Below, one piece after another: positions 26,279 to 34,373 of a stretch of DNA of 52,889 nucleotides. The notes under the pieces were generated by a model. That model worked only from the letters and a program-made list of their open reading frames with translations. It ran no database searches and was not told where the DNA came from. The translations under genes and the position numbers were made by a program. The stretch is from Pseudomonadota bacterium (lineage in GTDB: Bacteria > Pseudomonadota > Alphaproteobacteria > Micavibrionales > UBA2020). The DNA lies in assembly GCA_021849295.1 (NCBI GenBank), contig JAJZTA010000006.1, forward strand, positions 82,173-135,061, read 5' to 3'. Position 1 is the stretch's first letter. Each line of letters opens with the position of its first letter.

Positions 26279-27190
26279 TCACCTTTCTGGCGCGGGGGGT
26301 GCGGGCGGACGCATGGTGCTGTCTCTCATCAGGGGCCACAGGCTGTGGATGCCGAGCCTCGAAACGCGCGCAAACGACTGCAGGGCGCTGATCACGCGCG
26401 CCGTGCCGTCGAGACCCAGGATCTTCCCCATGCCGAACGCCACGCCGCGGTTCACCTGCACCGACGACGCGCAGGTGTTGAAGACCGCCCTCAATTGCTT
26501 GAAATTGACGCAGCGGGCATGGACCTTTTCAATGTCCTTTTCATTGACGCCGCCCGCGGTGTGCTTGACGCGCTCCGCATCGTCGTGCGGGACGACTTTG
26601 AAGAACGCCTGATCAAACATGGGTTTCGGCTCCAGCTCGTAAGCCAGCGCGCGCATCAGAAGGTCTATGTCTTCGTGTCCCCAACCCTTTTTGAAGCTGG
26701 TCTCGGAATAGCCCCCGAGCGCGAGAAAATCGTCGCGCCGCAGGGCGATGCGCCCGAAAAAGCCGCGGTTCTCCAGCGGCAGGTTTTTGTGCGTCGAGAA
26801 GGCGGGATGGACGACGGCGTGCCTTCCGCCGGCGAAGGCGTCCGCCAGATACCGCGCAAACCCCTTGCCGGTGAAATTGTCCGCGTCGAGATTGCAGACG
26901 ACATCGCCCGTCGCGAGCCGGTGCGCCATGTTCTTGGCGTGCGCGTGATGGAAATGGTCGGCGTCGGGGTAGCGCCCGTAAACGAGCGTCCCGTTTTCAA
27001 GGTAGGGCCGCAAGGCCGCGCTGTTCTCGACCCAGTCCTTCAGACCGTCCTTGCTGTTGTAGTCCAGCAGAATGAACTCGACGTCCGGATCGCCTTCTTT
27101 TTGTGGCAGGTTGTCTTCGATGTTTTTCAGCAGCGTTTGCTCGATATGGTGTTTCCGGCCCATGCACGTGGTACAAAAAGAAATTTTCAT
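26279..27190 (-). CDS. GT-A fold glycosyltransferase (galactosyltransferase-type C-terminus)
   Basis: 303 residues. The start MKISFCTTCMGRKHHIEQTL and nucleotide-sugar part are GT2-like; the metal-binding D-x-D reads CNLDADNF. GWGHEDIDLLMRAL is the motif of the Glyco_transf_7C (beta-1,4-galactosyltransferase) domain. No signal peptide or membrane segment, so cytoplasmic. It converges on the antiporter with only 7 bp between stops. Acceptor unknown. Confidence 0.85.
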   Translation of the reverse strand: MKISFCTTCMGRKHHIEQTLLKNIEDNLPQKEGDPDVEFILLDYNSKDGLKDWVENSAALRPYLENGTLVYGRYPDADHFHHAHAKNMAHRLATGDVVCNLDADNFTGKGFARYLADAFAGGRHAVVHPAFSTHKNLPLENRGFFGRIALRRDDFLALGGYSETSFKKGWGHEDIDLLMRALAYELEPKPMFDQAFFKVVPHDDAERVKHTAGGVNEKDIEKVHARCVNFKQLRAVFNTCASSVQVNRGVAFGMGKILGLDGTARVISALQSFARVSRLGIHSLWPLMRDSTMRPPAPPAPER

Positions 27191-27285
27191 AAAATCACCA
27201 TGCCTGTATAATATTTTTCAGCCCTCTGTGCACGCAGGCTAAATATCTGTATGGAAAAGTCAATGAACTTTATGAATATATTTTT

Positions 27286-28038
27286 TCACAAAATACGGTC
27301 GCCGAAGACGGAGCGGAATTCCTTGCTTCCCACTTCCTTGACCGCCCCCGCAGCGAGATCGCCCAGCGCGAACGGCCCGTAGGCCGTGCGGATCAGCCGG
27401 TTGACCTGCAGGCCGAGATGCGAAAGCACGCGGCGCACCTCGCGGTTCTTGCCCTCTTTGAGCGAGACCGTCAGCCAGGCGTTGGCGGATTTTTTGCCCT
27501 CTGCGGAAGATTCGAGCGCGGCCTCGATCGGCCCGTAGGAGATGCCGTCGATGGTGATGCCTTTTTTAAGCCTGTCGAGCTTCTCCTGCGTCACCGTGCC
27601 GAGCGCGCGCACGCGATATGTCCGCACCCATCCGGTCGACGGCAGCTCCAGATGCCGCGCGAGGCCGCCGTCGTTGGTGAGCAGCAGCAAGCCCTCGCTG
27701 TTCAAGTCCAGCCGCCCGACGGAGATCACCCGCGGCAGACTTTTGGGCAGCGCGTCGAAAATCGTCATGCGGCCTTTTTCATCCTTGTGCGAAGTCACCA
27801 GCCCCGCGGGCTTGTGATAGCGCCACAGCCGCGCTGCCTCTTTCGCCGAAATCTCCTTGCCGTCGACGAGAATTTTGTCGTCCGCCGTCACGTTGCAGGC
27901 CGGCGTTTCCAGAACGGCGCCGTTGACGCTCACGCGCCCCGCAGCGATCAGCCGCTCGGCGTCGCGCCGCGAGCAAACTCCCGCCCGCGCCAGCCGCTTT
28001 GAAATCCTCTCAGCCTTTTCCGGTTCATCTTGCGTCAT
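27286..28038 (-). CDS. rluB: 23S rRNA pseudouridine synthase, RluB/RsuA family
   Basis: 250 residues from ATG 28038 (MTQDEPEKAERISKRLARAG). An N-terminal S4 RNA-binding domain (residues about 10-60, SRRDAERLIAAGRVSVNG) precedes the catalytic domain with GRLDLNSEGLLLLTNDG, whose aspartate is the catalytic residue of the RsuA/RluB/RluE/RluF group, and KEGKNREVRRVLSHLG. RluB makes pseudouridine at 23S position 2605 in E. coli; here it could be RluB or a close paralogue. Only 18 bp separate it from divergent tadA; the pairing is common in alphaproteobacteria. Confidence 0.9.
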   Translation of the reverse strand: MTQDEPEKAERISKRLARAGVCSRRDAERLIAAGRVSVNGAVLETPACNVTADDKILVDGKEISAKEAARLWRYHKPAGLVTSHKDEKGRMTIFDALPKSLPRVISVGRLDLNSEGLLLLTNDGGLARHLELPSTGWVRTYRVRALGTVTQEKLDRLKKGITIDGISYGPIEAALESSAEGKKSANAWLTVSLKEGKNREVRRVLSHLGLQVNRLIRTAYGPFALGDLAAGAVKEVGSKEFRSVFGDRIL

Positions 28039-28056
28039 ATTTGATATACTGCCCTC

Positions 28057-28518
28057 ATGAGCAACAGTAGCGAAAATCGGTATATGACGGAAGCCCTCGG
28101 CGAAGCGAAGGCGGCTGGACAGCGCGGCGAGATTCCCGTAGGCGCGGTGATCGTCGACAGCGGCACGGGCGAGATCATCGCCCGCGCGGGCAACGCCACG
28201 GAAGCGGACCAGGACCCGACCGCGCACGCGGAGCTGCTCGCCATCCGCACCGCCTGCGCACAAAAAAACACGCCGCGCCTGACGGACTGCGACCTTTACG
28301 TGACGCTCGAACCCTGCCCGATGTGCGCGACGGCGATTTCTTTCGCCCGTTTGCGGCGCGTTTACTTCGGCGCTTACGATCCGAAGGGTGGCGGCGTCGA
28401 CCACGGGCCGAAAATTTTCGACCAGCCCACCTGCCACCACAAGCCCGAAGCCTACGGCGGCATCGGCGAACAGGCCGCCGCATCGCTACTGAAAGATTTT
28501 TTTAAAGATAAACGCTAG
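28057..28518 (+). CDS. tadA: tRNA-specific adenosine deaminase
   Basis: 153 residues. Zinc deaminase motifs H57-A-E59 (AHAELLAIR) and P-C87-P-M-C90 (EPCPMCATAISFARL) are intact. Deaminates wobble A34 of tRNA-Arg(ACG) to inosine; a tRNA-Arg(ACG) gene lies 4.4 kb upstream in this window. Divergent from rluB with an 18-bp gap, so the two promoters must overlap each other's coding start. Family also contains guanine deaminases, but length and VYFGAYDPKGGGVDHG favour TadA. Confidence 0.9.
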   Translation: MSNSSENRYMTEALGEAKAAGQRGEIPVGAVIVDSGTGEIIARAGNATEADQDPTAHAELLAIRTACAQKNTPRLTDCDLYVTLEPCPMCATAISFARLRRVYFGAYDPKGGGVDHGPKIFDQPTCHHKPEAYGGIGEQAAASLLKDFFKDKR

Positions 28519-28544
28519 ATCGGGGCCAGAAGATCGGGGCCAGA
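28517..28544. repeat. 14-bp tandem repeat, two copies plus a partial third
   Basis: AGATCGGGGCCAGA twice in tandem (28517-28530, 28531-28544), then AGATCAGGG. It covers the tadA stop and the gap to the convergent ankyrin gene. Confidence 0.9.
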
Positions 28545-28547
28545 AGA

Positions 28548-29129
28548 TCAGGGTTTGAACTTCGGACGCGGTCTCTTGCGCCGCGCCTCGTCGCCCCTGA
28601 GGTTCTTTTGCAGCTTGCGCAGCGTGATATCGTGCAGCAAACCGTCGATGACCTTGAAACCTTTTTCGCGCGCGAGGCGCTTGGCGGTCTTGCCGGCGGG
28701 ATCGGGCTGGTCGGTATCCGCGCCGAGGCGCAGCAGCGTCCGCACGATCTCTTCACGGTTGAAGAAGGTGGCGCAGGTCAGCGCCGTGCCGCGCGAGCCG
28801 CGCAAATTGAGATCGGCGCCTTTTTCCGCCAGCGAAATGGCGATTTCTTCATTCCCATAAAAAGAAGCCCACACCAGCGCCGAATTGCCCTGCTTGTCCG
28901 TCTTATCCATATCAGCGCCATACTGCAAAAGCAGCTCGGCGCAGGCGGTGCGGCCGTTGCGCGCGGCGACCATCAGTGCCGTGAAGCCCTTGTTATCCTG
29001 TGCATTGAAATCGACCCCGCTTTCGAGCAGTTCCCGCGCCGTTTTTATGTCATCCCGCTGCACCGCCAGCCTGAGGCGGCTTTCCGGCGTTTCGGACGGC
29101 ATGTTAAAGGCATCATTGAAAATGGACAC
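28548..29129 (-). CDS. Ankyrin-repeat protein
   Basis: 193 residues with about four ankyrin repeats between 20 and 155, for example DNKGFTALMVAARNGRTACA and DKQGNSALVWASFYGNEEIA; a basic C-terminal tail (RKRPRPKFKP). No signal peptide, so probably cytoplasmic. Ankyrin repeats mediate protein-protein contact; the partner is unknown. Isolated between tadA and a Sel1-repeat gene. Confidence 0.88.
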   Translation of the reverse strand: MSIFNDAFNMPSETPESRLRLAVQRDDIKTARELLESGVDFNAQDNKGFTALMVAARNGRTACAELLLQYGADMDKTDKQGNSALVWASFYGNEEIAISLAEKGADLNLRGSRGTALTCATFFNREEIVRTLLRLGADTDQPDPAGKTAKRLAREKGFKVIDGLLHDITLRKLQKNLRGDEARRKRPRPKFKP

Positions 29130-29233
29130 GTGAACTCAATCCTCGAAATATGCTGAGGCACTATCTGTAGCCACTCCGGTACAATGATGTCAATACGCAA
29201 AATAGGTATGGAATATGTATATTAATGGCGCGT

Positions 29234-30430
29234 TTACGGCTTGTTCGGCGGGGATTTTTCTTTCGCGAGAAGCTTCCGCGCGTCCGCATCGCCCGCAGCG
29301 GCGGCCTTTTGAAGATAGAACCGCCCCAGCACCGGATCTTTCCTCGTGCCCAGCCCTTCAAGATACATCACGCCGAGGCGCATCTTCGCATGGGCGTCGC
29401 CGCGCGCGGCGGCGCGGCTGTAAAGACGCAACGCCATCGGATAGTTCTTCGGCACGTCCGGCGAACCCTCGAAAACGATGTCGGCCGCCTTGTTGAGCCA
29501 GTAGGGAATGGCGGTCGGGTCGCGCACCACCTTCATCGTCCAGAGGAACGACTGCAGCATGTCTTTTTTCACGCCGTCGCTGCCTGCCGCGTACATGTCG
29601 CTGAGCTGCATCTCGGCGGCGGGCGTGCCGCGCCTGGCGGATTCAATCAGCCAGTACAGCGCTTTTTGCGGATCTTTCTTTGTTCCCTCGCCGGTCGCGA
29701 GCATGCGCGAGAGGTCGAACATCGCGAGCTCGTTGCCGCCCTCGGCCGCGCGCGTCAGCCAGTAGATCGCCTTTTTCAGCTCCGGCGGCTTCTTGTAAAA
29801 GTGATAGAAGGTGCCGAGGCGGAATTGCGCGTCGCCCGCGTTCTGCTTCGCTGCGGCGAGATACCATTTTTCGGCGGCCTTGAAGTCCGGCTCGAGGCCG
29901 TCGTAGTGATGCTCGGCGCAGAGGAAGCCGAGCCGCAGCTGCGCCGGGCCGTACCCCTGCTTTGCCGCTTCGAGATACCATTTCTTGGCTTTCGGGTAAT
30001 CATAGAGGCCGCGGTCTTCTCCGGTAAAGTAGATGTCGCCCATCGCGTTCGCGGCAAGGACGCTGCCCCGCTTCGCCGCAAGGCGGTACCATTGCATCGC
30101 GGTCTTGATGTTTTTTGCAACGCCGCAATTTCCTTTTTCATAGGCAAGGGCAAGACGGTACGCGGCATCGGCGGAGCCTTTCGCGGCCGCCGCCTTGTCG
30201 GGACAGACGGCCGGCGCGGCCGGCGCCGCAAACAGCATCAGGACGCCCGCCAGCGCCATGACCGCCGGAAGAACAAAAGTGATTCGGCGCGCGCGCCTGC
30301 GCACAGGCGCATCACAGGGCGCAGCGCATTTTTTATCCGCCGCGTGAAAAAATTTTCCGTCGCATGAAGAGACGCGTGCAGGCATCTGAACCGCCGCTTC
30401 TTTTTTTGTCCGTAAAAAATCAGAGAACAT
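29234..30430 (-). CDS. Sel1-repeat (TPR-like) periplasmic or membrane-anchored protein
   Basis: 398 residues. After a basic, cysteine-containing N-terminal tail a hydrophobic segment (about 49-73, ITFVLPAVMALAGVLMLFAA) acts as anchor or late signal. Then seven to eight Sel1 repeats of about 36 residues with the A-x-x-W-Y/L-x-x-A-A pattern (KAKKWYLEAAKQGYGPAQLR, KAAEKWYLAAAKQNAGDAQF). Such repeats act as scaffolds for envelope or signalling complexes. The long cytoplasmic-looking N-terminus suggests a start further in might be used. Confidence 0.85.
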   Translation of the reverse strand: MFSDFLRTKKEAAVQMPARVSSCDGKFFHAADKKCAAPCDAPVRRRARRITFVLPAVMALAGVLMLFAAPAAPAVCPDKAAAAKGSADAAYRLALAYEKGNCGVAKNIKTAMQWYRLAAKRGSVLAANAMGDIYFTGEDRGLYDYPKAKKWYLEAAKQGYGPAQLRLGFLCAEHHYDGLEPDFKAAEKWYLAAAKQNAGDAQFRLGTFYHFYKKPPELKKAIYWLTRAAEGGNELAMFDLSRMLATGEGTKKDPQKALYWLIESARRGTPAAEMQLSDMYAAGSDGVKKDMLQSFLWTMKVVRDPTAIPYWLNKAADIVFEGSPDVPKNYPMALRLYSRAAARGDAHAKMRLGVMYLEGLGTRKDPVLGRFYLQKAAAAGDADARKLLAKEKSPPNKP

Positions 30431-30551
30431 GCCCGCTCCGGAAAAACATACGCCGGTCCAACGCGGCGCATGTTTTTATTCTATTAGCGCCGCCCGTGAA
30501 GTAAAGAAAATACCCGTTTTTATTATATTTATAAACAGTGGCGCAAAAAGA

Positions 30552-30578
30552 AGAAGGGCGCCTTAAAGGCGCCCTTCT
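30552..30578 (-). terminator. Strong terminator after the K/A-rich peptide gene
   Basis: 13-bp almost loop-less inverted repeat AGAAGGGCGCCTT/AAGGCGCCCTTCT followed on the minus strand by TTCTTTTT. Confidence 0.85.
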
Positions 30579-30601
30579 CACGAAAAAAAAACGAAGAGAA
30601 A

Positions 30602-30706
30602 CTATTTTTTCTTCTTCGCTACTTTCTTCTTCGCTACTTTTTTCTTAGCAACTTTTTTCTTCGCTACTTTCTTGGTAGCTTTCTTAGCTTTTTTCTTAGC
30701 AGCCAT
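30602..30706 (-). CDS. 34-residue Lys/Ala-rich histone-H1-like peptide
   Basis: MAAKKKAKKATKKVAKKKVA repeated as K-K-K-V-A units to the stop. GGGA lies about 10 nt before the ATG and a strong terminator follows 24 bp after the stop, so it looks like a real monocistronic gene despite its size. Composition is almost only Lys, Ala and Val, like the tails of histone H1-like proteins (Hc1, AlgP/PhaF-type). DNA or polyanion binding is a reasonable inference. The patatin-like protein at 40314 starts with a similar tail. Confidence 0.7.
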   Translation of the reverse strand: MAAKKKAKKATKKVAKKKVAKKKVAKKKVAKKKK

Positions 30707-30739
30707 TTTTGTATTCCCTATTTCAGAGGTTGACTTTAA

Positions 30740-31470
30740 CTAGGAAAGAAATGATGGAACATCATCACCATCCTAATCATAAGAAAATGATAGAGCGCAT
30801 TTTTAAACTTGTCAAAACTTTATTACACGAAACGGCGCCACAATCGCCCGATGCCCTTTTCGTTTTCACGTTCCCTTGCGAAGAGATGCCGTTCACAAAA
30901 AATTTACCACTGCAACGTACGCCGCAGAGCCTGCGCGCGGCATGATGCAGCGGGGAGCATGCGGATACGAACGCGCCTTCGCCGCTTGCTGCATCCGCAG
31001 TGCCTGCAGACCGCCTTTGCATGTCTGCTTTGCCCGTCTTCGCGCGCATGTTTTTGCCGCCGCTGCGGCCATGCCTTGAGCGCACGAACATATCGGATTC
31101 AATAAGGTTTTTCGCATCTTTTCGCGCGGCACGGCGTTGCTGTTTGGCGGGGAGCAACCTGCCTTGCAAGACGCTGCTGCATGGTATGGCATCGGGGGGA
31201 ACGGAAGACGGCGGTTGCCCCGCCTTTTCAGCAGCGCACGCCCCATGTTTTATCTTCATGCGCGGCATGCGCAACGCCGCTTCTTCGCGCTGCCAAGAGC
31301 GCGCGTCGTCTTGCGCAACGTTGCTTGTGAACTTGAAAAAAGCGGCATGGGCATGGCGGTGAATTATTCCATAAACGCCGCACAATAATGCGCAGCGTTG
31401 CAAAAAGTCCACACTTTATCGCCCGCGCTTTGCCGGAGACGAAAAGGATTCCATGCCTGACGAAGCGAAG
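30740..31470. other. About 700 bp without a recognisable gene, GCATG-rich
   Basis: Several frames are open on both strands (the longest 30777-31412 on the minus strand), but their products are Cys/Arg/Ala-rich and resemble no family, and none has a convincing ribosome-binding site. The pentamer GCATG or its complement occurs many times between 30940 and 31460, more than elsewhere in the window by eye. Confidence 0.5.
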
Positions 31471-31475
31471 ATGTT

Positions 31476-32204
31476 TCAGGCCGGAAGGTCGAACAACAGA
31501 ACTTCCGCATCGCCTTCCGCGGTGATTTGAAGCGTGCCGGACTCTTCTTCAATGCTTAGCGCATCGCCCGCCACGAGCTTTTTCTTTTGCAGTTCCGTTG
31601 CGTCCTCATGAGAGAGAACAACGGCGCCGCGCGCGACTTGCAGCCAGTATTTACGCTCTTTTTCAAACGCCATCTGTTGCGAGAAACCCGCGTCAAACCG
31701 CGCTGCATGCAGCTTCGCATCCTGTTTGACCGGCAGCGATCCCGCCGCGCCGTCCTGCGAAACCAGCAGACGAAAACGGTTGTGCAGCTCTTCCGGCGCG
31801 AAGGGCTTTTGCTGGTAGCCAGGGCGGGTTCCGGTCTCGTCGGGTAAAATCCAGATTTGCAGCAGGTGGACGGGATCCGTGTCGGAAGCGTTGAACTCGC
31901 TATGTAAAATACCTTTACCCGCGGTCATCACCTGCACCTCGTTCGGGTGGATCGACCCCGCCCCGCCGGTGCTGTCTTTGTGCGCCAGTTCACCCTCTAA
32001 TATATATGTGATGATCTCCATGTTTTTATGACCATGGGTGTCGAAGCCCGCGGCGGGCTCGACCCAGTCCTCATTAATGACGCGCAACACGCCGAATCCC
32101 ATATTTTCCGGATCATAGTAATCCCCGAAGGAAAAGCTGTGGCGGCTTTTGAGCCAGCCGATGTCCATCCACCCGCGGGTGTTTTTGTCTTTTATCGTGA
32201 ACAT
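31476..32204 (-). CDS. Pirin family protein (YhhW-like)
   Basis: 242 residues, double cupin. The N-terminal cupin carries the metal ligands in FDTHGHKNMEIITYILEGEL and a later HSEF (LHSEFNASD), matching the iron site of pirins; some members have quercetin dioxygenase activity. The C-terminal cupin is degenerate, as usual. Divergent from the LysR gene at 32365, which is likely its regulator; redox or quinone-related induction is a typical setting for this pair. Confidence 0.92.
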   Translation of the reverse strand: MFTIKDKNTRGWMDIGWLKSRHSFSFGDYYDPENMGFGVLRVINEDWVEPAAGFDTHGHKNMEIITYILEGELAHKDSTGGAGSIHPNEVQVMTAGKGILHSEFNASDTDPVHLLQIWILPDETGTRPGYQQKPFAPEELHNRFRLLVSQDGAAGSLPVKQDAKLHAARFDAGFSQQMAFEKERKYWLQVARGAVVLSHEDATELQKKKLVAGDALSIEEESGTLQITAEGDAEVLLFDLPA

Positions 32205-32277
32205 TTGACCCTCTCTTTCTTGTTTTATCTTATTATCATCTTAATTGGATATATATATCTAAAAAACTAACTAATTA

Positions 32278-32292
32278 TTCTAATTTTTAGAA
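32278..32292. promoter_or_regulatory. LysR-type operator candidate TTCTAATTTTTAGAA
   Basis: Perfect 15-bp dyad containing the T-N11-A pattern of LysR boxes, in the middle of the 160-bp AT-rich gap between pirin and the LysR gene. Further TCTAAAA and TTTTTAGA-like half sites flank it. Confidence 0.6.
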
Positions 32293-32364
32293 ATATATAC
32301 TTTTTAGACTAATAAGATAAAAAATATATGAATAGATAGATTATATAGAATAATATGAGGTCGT

Positions 32365-33255
32365 ATGGACAGATTAGCCAACATGATCGCCTTTGTCACT
32401 GTCGCCGAGACCGGCAGCTTCTCCAAAACGGCCGATCGCCTGCATATCGCAGGTTCGGTGGTGAGCAAACGCATAAAGGATCTTGAAGCCTACCTCGGCA
32501 CGCAGCTGCTCCGCCGCACGACGCGGCGCATCGCCCTCACCGAAGCGGGCTACGCCTATGCCGATCATGCGAAGAAATTCCTCGATAACCTCGCCGAAGT
32601 CGAGGAGAACCTCCGCTTTCGCAACGAAAATCCCGTCGGCGAAATCAGGATCACCGCCCCCTCCGGCTTCGGCAACAAATTCCTCGGCCCCGCGCTGGCA
32701 GGCTTTCTTGAAACCTTCCCCGATGTGACGGTGACGCTGTCGCTCGACGACCGCAAGGTCGATCTCGCCGCCGAAGGGTTCGATCTCGCCATCCGCATCG
32801 GCGCGGTGGAAGAGACCGGCCTGATCATGAAAAAGCTAGCGCAGAGCCGCCGCATCGTCGTCGCCAGCCCCGCCTATCTGCAACAGCACGGCCGCCCCGC
32901 GACGCCGGAGGATCTGGCGCGCCACAACTGCATGAGCGGCTGCGGCGAAGGGAAAGTCTGGCCCTTTCAAAAAGACGGCCGCACCTTCACGCAACGCACC
33001 GACGGCAGGTTCGTCGCCGGCAGCGACACGTTGCTGTGCGAGGCTGCCGTGCGCGGCTGCGGCATCGCGCTGTTGCCGAGCTTTATCGCGGGCGTGCATG
33101 TGGTGGCGGGAGAGCTTCAGCCGTTACTGGAAGAATTCGAAAGCCCGCCGCTCGCCATACAGGCGGTTTATCCCGAGCGACGTTTCCTCGGCGCAAAAAC
33201 CCGCAAACTGATCGACCACCTCGCCGCCACCTTCTCCGGCTTTGGCGGAGAGTGA
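32365..33255 (+). CDS. LysR-family transcriptional regulator
   Basis: 296 residues. Winged helix-turn-helix at the N-terminus (MDRLANMIAFVTVAETGSFS, then VVSKRIKDLEAYLGTQLLRR) and a periplasmic-binding-like effector domain (VGEIRITAPSGFGNKFLGPA onward). Close in style to the DhcR/YhjC-like group that often controls a divergent pirin or oxidoreductase. The inducer is unknown. The P-loop gene downstream starts one base after its stop. Confidence 0.93.
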   Translation: MDRLANMIAFVTVAETGSFSKTADRLHIAGSVVSKRIKDLEAYLGTQLLRRTTRRIALTEAGYAYADHAKKFLDNLAEVEENLRFRNENPVGEIRITAPSGFGNKFLGPALAGFLETFPDVTVTLSLDDRKVDLAAEGFDLAIRIGAVEETGLIMKKLAQSRRIVVASPAYLQQHGRPATPEDLARHNCMSGCGEGKVWPFQKDGRTFTQRTDGRFVAGSDTLLCEAAVRGCGIALLPSFIAGVHVVAGELQPLLEEFESPPLAIQAVYPERRFLGAKTRKLIDHLAATFSGFGGE

Positions 33256-33256
33256 T

Positions 33257-33784
33257 ATGCGGCGCGTCATCATCATCGGCTCGGCCGGATCGGGGAAGTC
33301 CACGCTGGCGGAAAAGCTGGCGCAGAAGACTGGCGGCGCCTATGTGGATCTCGACCAGTTTCACCACCTGCCCGGCTGGAAGGAGCGCGACACCGCGGAT
33401 TTTTGCCGCCTCGTGGACGAGGCGACGCGCGGCGACGCATGGGTCGTCGCCGGAAACTACACCACGCGCGCGCAACCGATCCTCCGCCCGCGCGCCGACA
33501 CGCTGATCTGGCTCGACATGCCGTTCCGGGCGAACTTCTGGCAGCTTTTGCGCCGCACCTTCCGCCGCGTGCGCACCGGCGAGAGCATCTGCAACGGCAA
33601 CTGCGAAACGGTGACGAAGTCCTTCTTCAGCAAGAACAGCATCCTCTGGTGGTTTCTCACCACCTGGGCGAAGAACCGCAAGAAGAACCGCGAACTCTTC
33701 GCCCGTCCGCAGGATTATCCGCATTTGAAGATGATCCGCCTCCGCTCCTATGCGGAAAGCGCGAAGTTTCTCGAAGAAGCCTGA
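33257..33784 (+). CDS. P-loop kinase-like protein (FlaR/topology-modulation type)
   Basis: 175 residues from ATG 33257 with GGAGAG upstream. Walker A GSAGSGKST at residues 7-15; then DLDQFHHLPGW, WVVAGNYTT and the LIWLDMPF strand typical of the adenylate-kinase-like FlaR family; LID-like RRVRTGE. Likely a small nucleoside or nucleotide kinase of unknown substrate. Co-transcribed with the LysR gene (1-nt gap); stops 2 bp from the convergent membrane-protein gene. Confidence 0.85.
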   Translation: MRRVIIIGSAGSGKSTLAEKLAQKTGGAYVDLDQFHHLPGWKERDTADFCRLVDEATRGDAWVVAGNYTTRAQPILRPRADTLIWLDMPFRANFWQLLRRTFRRVRTGESICNGNCETVTKSFFSKNSILWWFLTTWAKNRKKNRELFARPQDYPHLKMIRLRSYAESAKFLEEA

Positions 33785-33786
33785 AA

Positions 33787-34341
33787 TCAGCGGCAGCGGC
33801 CGGTCAGCTCCAGCCACAGGACGGGCGCGTGCGGCTGGCAGGGCAAGGCGGCGAGCGCGTGCAGCTGCCAGACCTGAAACGCGCCCGCAGCCAGCAGCAG
33901 CAAGGACAGCAGCGGCGTCACCCACTTGCGCGTGTGCAGCGGCAGCAGCACCACCAGACGGTAAACGCAATAGAACAAAACGGTCGAGGTCAAGAACGTC
34001 AGCGTGCCGGTGACCTTGTAGAAATGGGGCGTCTCGCGCAAGTGGCGGATATAGATGCCGTTCATGACCAGACCCGCGACCAGAACGCCCGCCGCGAAAA
34101 ACCCGCGATGGCGCGGATGGTAGCCCCCCGTCTTCATGTAAACGAGATAAGCGGCGACGGCCAGCCCCGCGAGCAGATCAAGCCCCGCGCTGAACGGATC
34201 GGTCAGGAAAAAATGGAAATAGCCAAAGCCCGGCCCGTGGGCCTGTTTCGTCGCGGCAAGAAAAGCGAAGAGCGCCGCAAGGCACAATGCCGGAACAAGG
34301 GCGGAAAACATCAGACGTTTATGCGTTTTCCAGTCGACCAT
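33787..34341 (-). CDS. Polytopic membrane protein at the end of the Tad cluster
   Basis: 184 residues from ATG 34341 (MVDWKTHKRLMFSALVPALC), with about five hydrophobic segments and a conserved-looking HFYKVTGTLTFLTSTVLFY. It lies 32 bp after cpaB on the same strand. No family recognised. CpaA/TadV prepilin peptidases have a similar size and topology, but I do not see the paired catalytic aspartates in the right setting, so I do not assign it. Confidence 0.7.
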   Translation of the reverse strand: MVDWKTHKRLMFSALVPALCLAALFAFLAATKQAHGPGFGYFHFFLTDPFSAGLDLLAGLAVAAYLVYMKTGGYHPRHRGFFAAGVLVAGLVMNGIYIRHLRETPHFYKVTGTLTFLTSTVLFYCVYRLVVLLPLHTRKWVTPLLSLLLLAAGAFQVWQLHALAALPCQPHAPVLWLELTGRCR

Positions 34342-34373
34342 CGCTCGCACCCCAAACTCCCGCAGGCTGTTTT

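Noticed and set aside
30777-31412. A 211-residue minus-strand frame
   Set aside because: Cys/Arg/Ala-rich, no ribosome-binding site, no family resemblance, and other frames are equally open.
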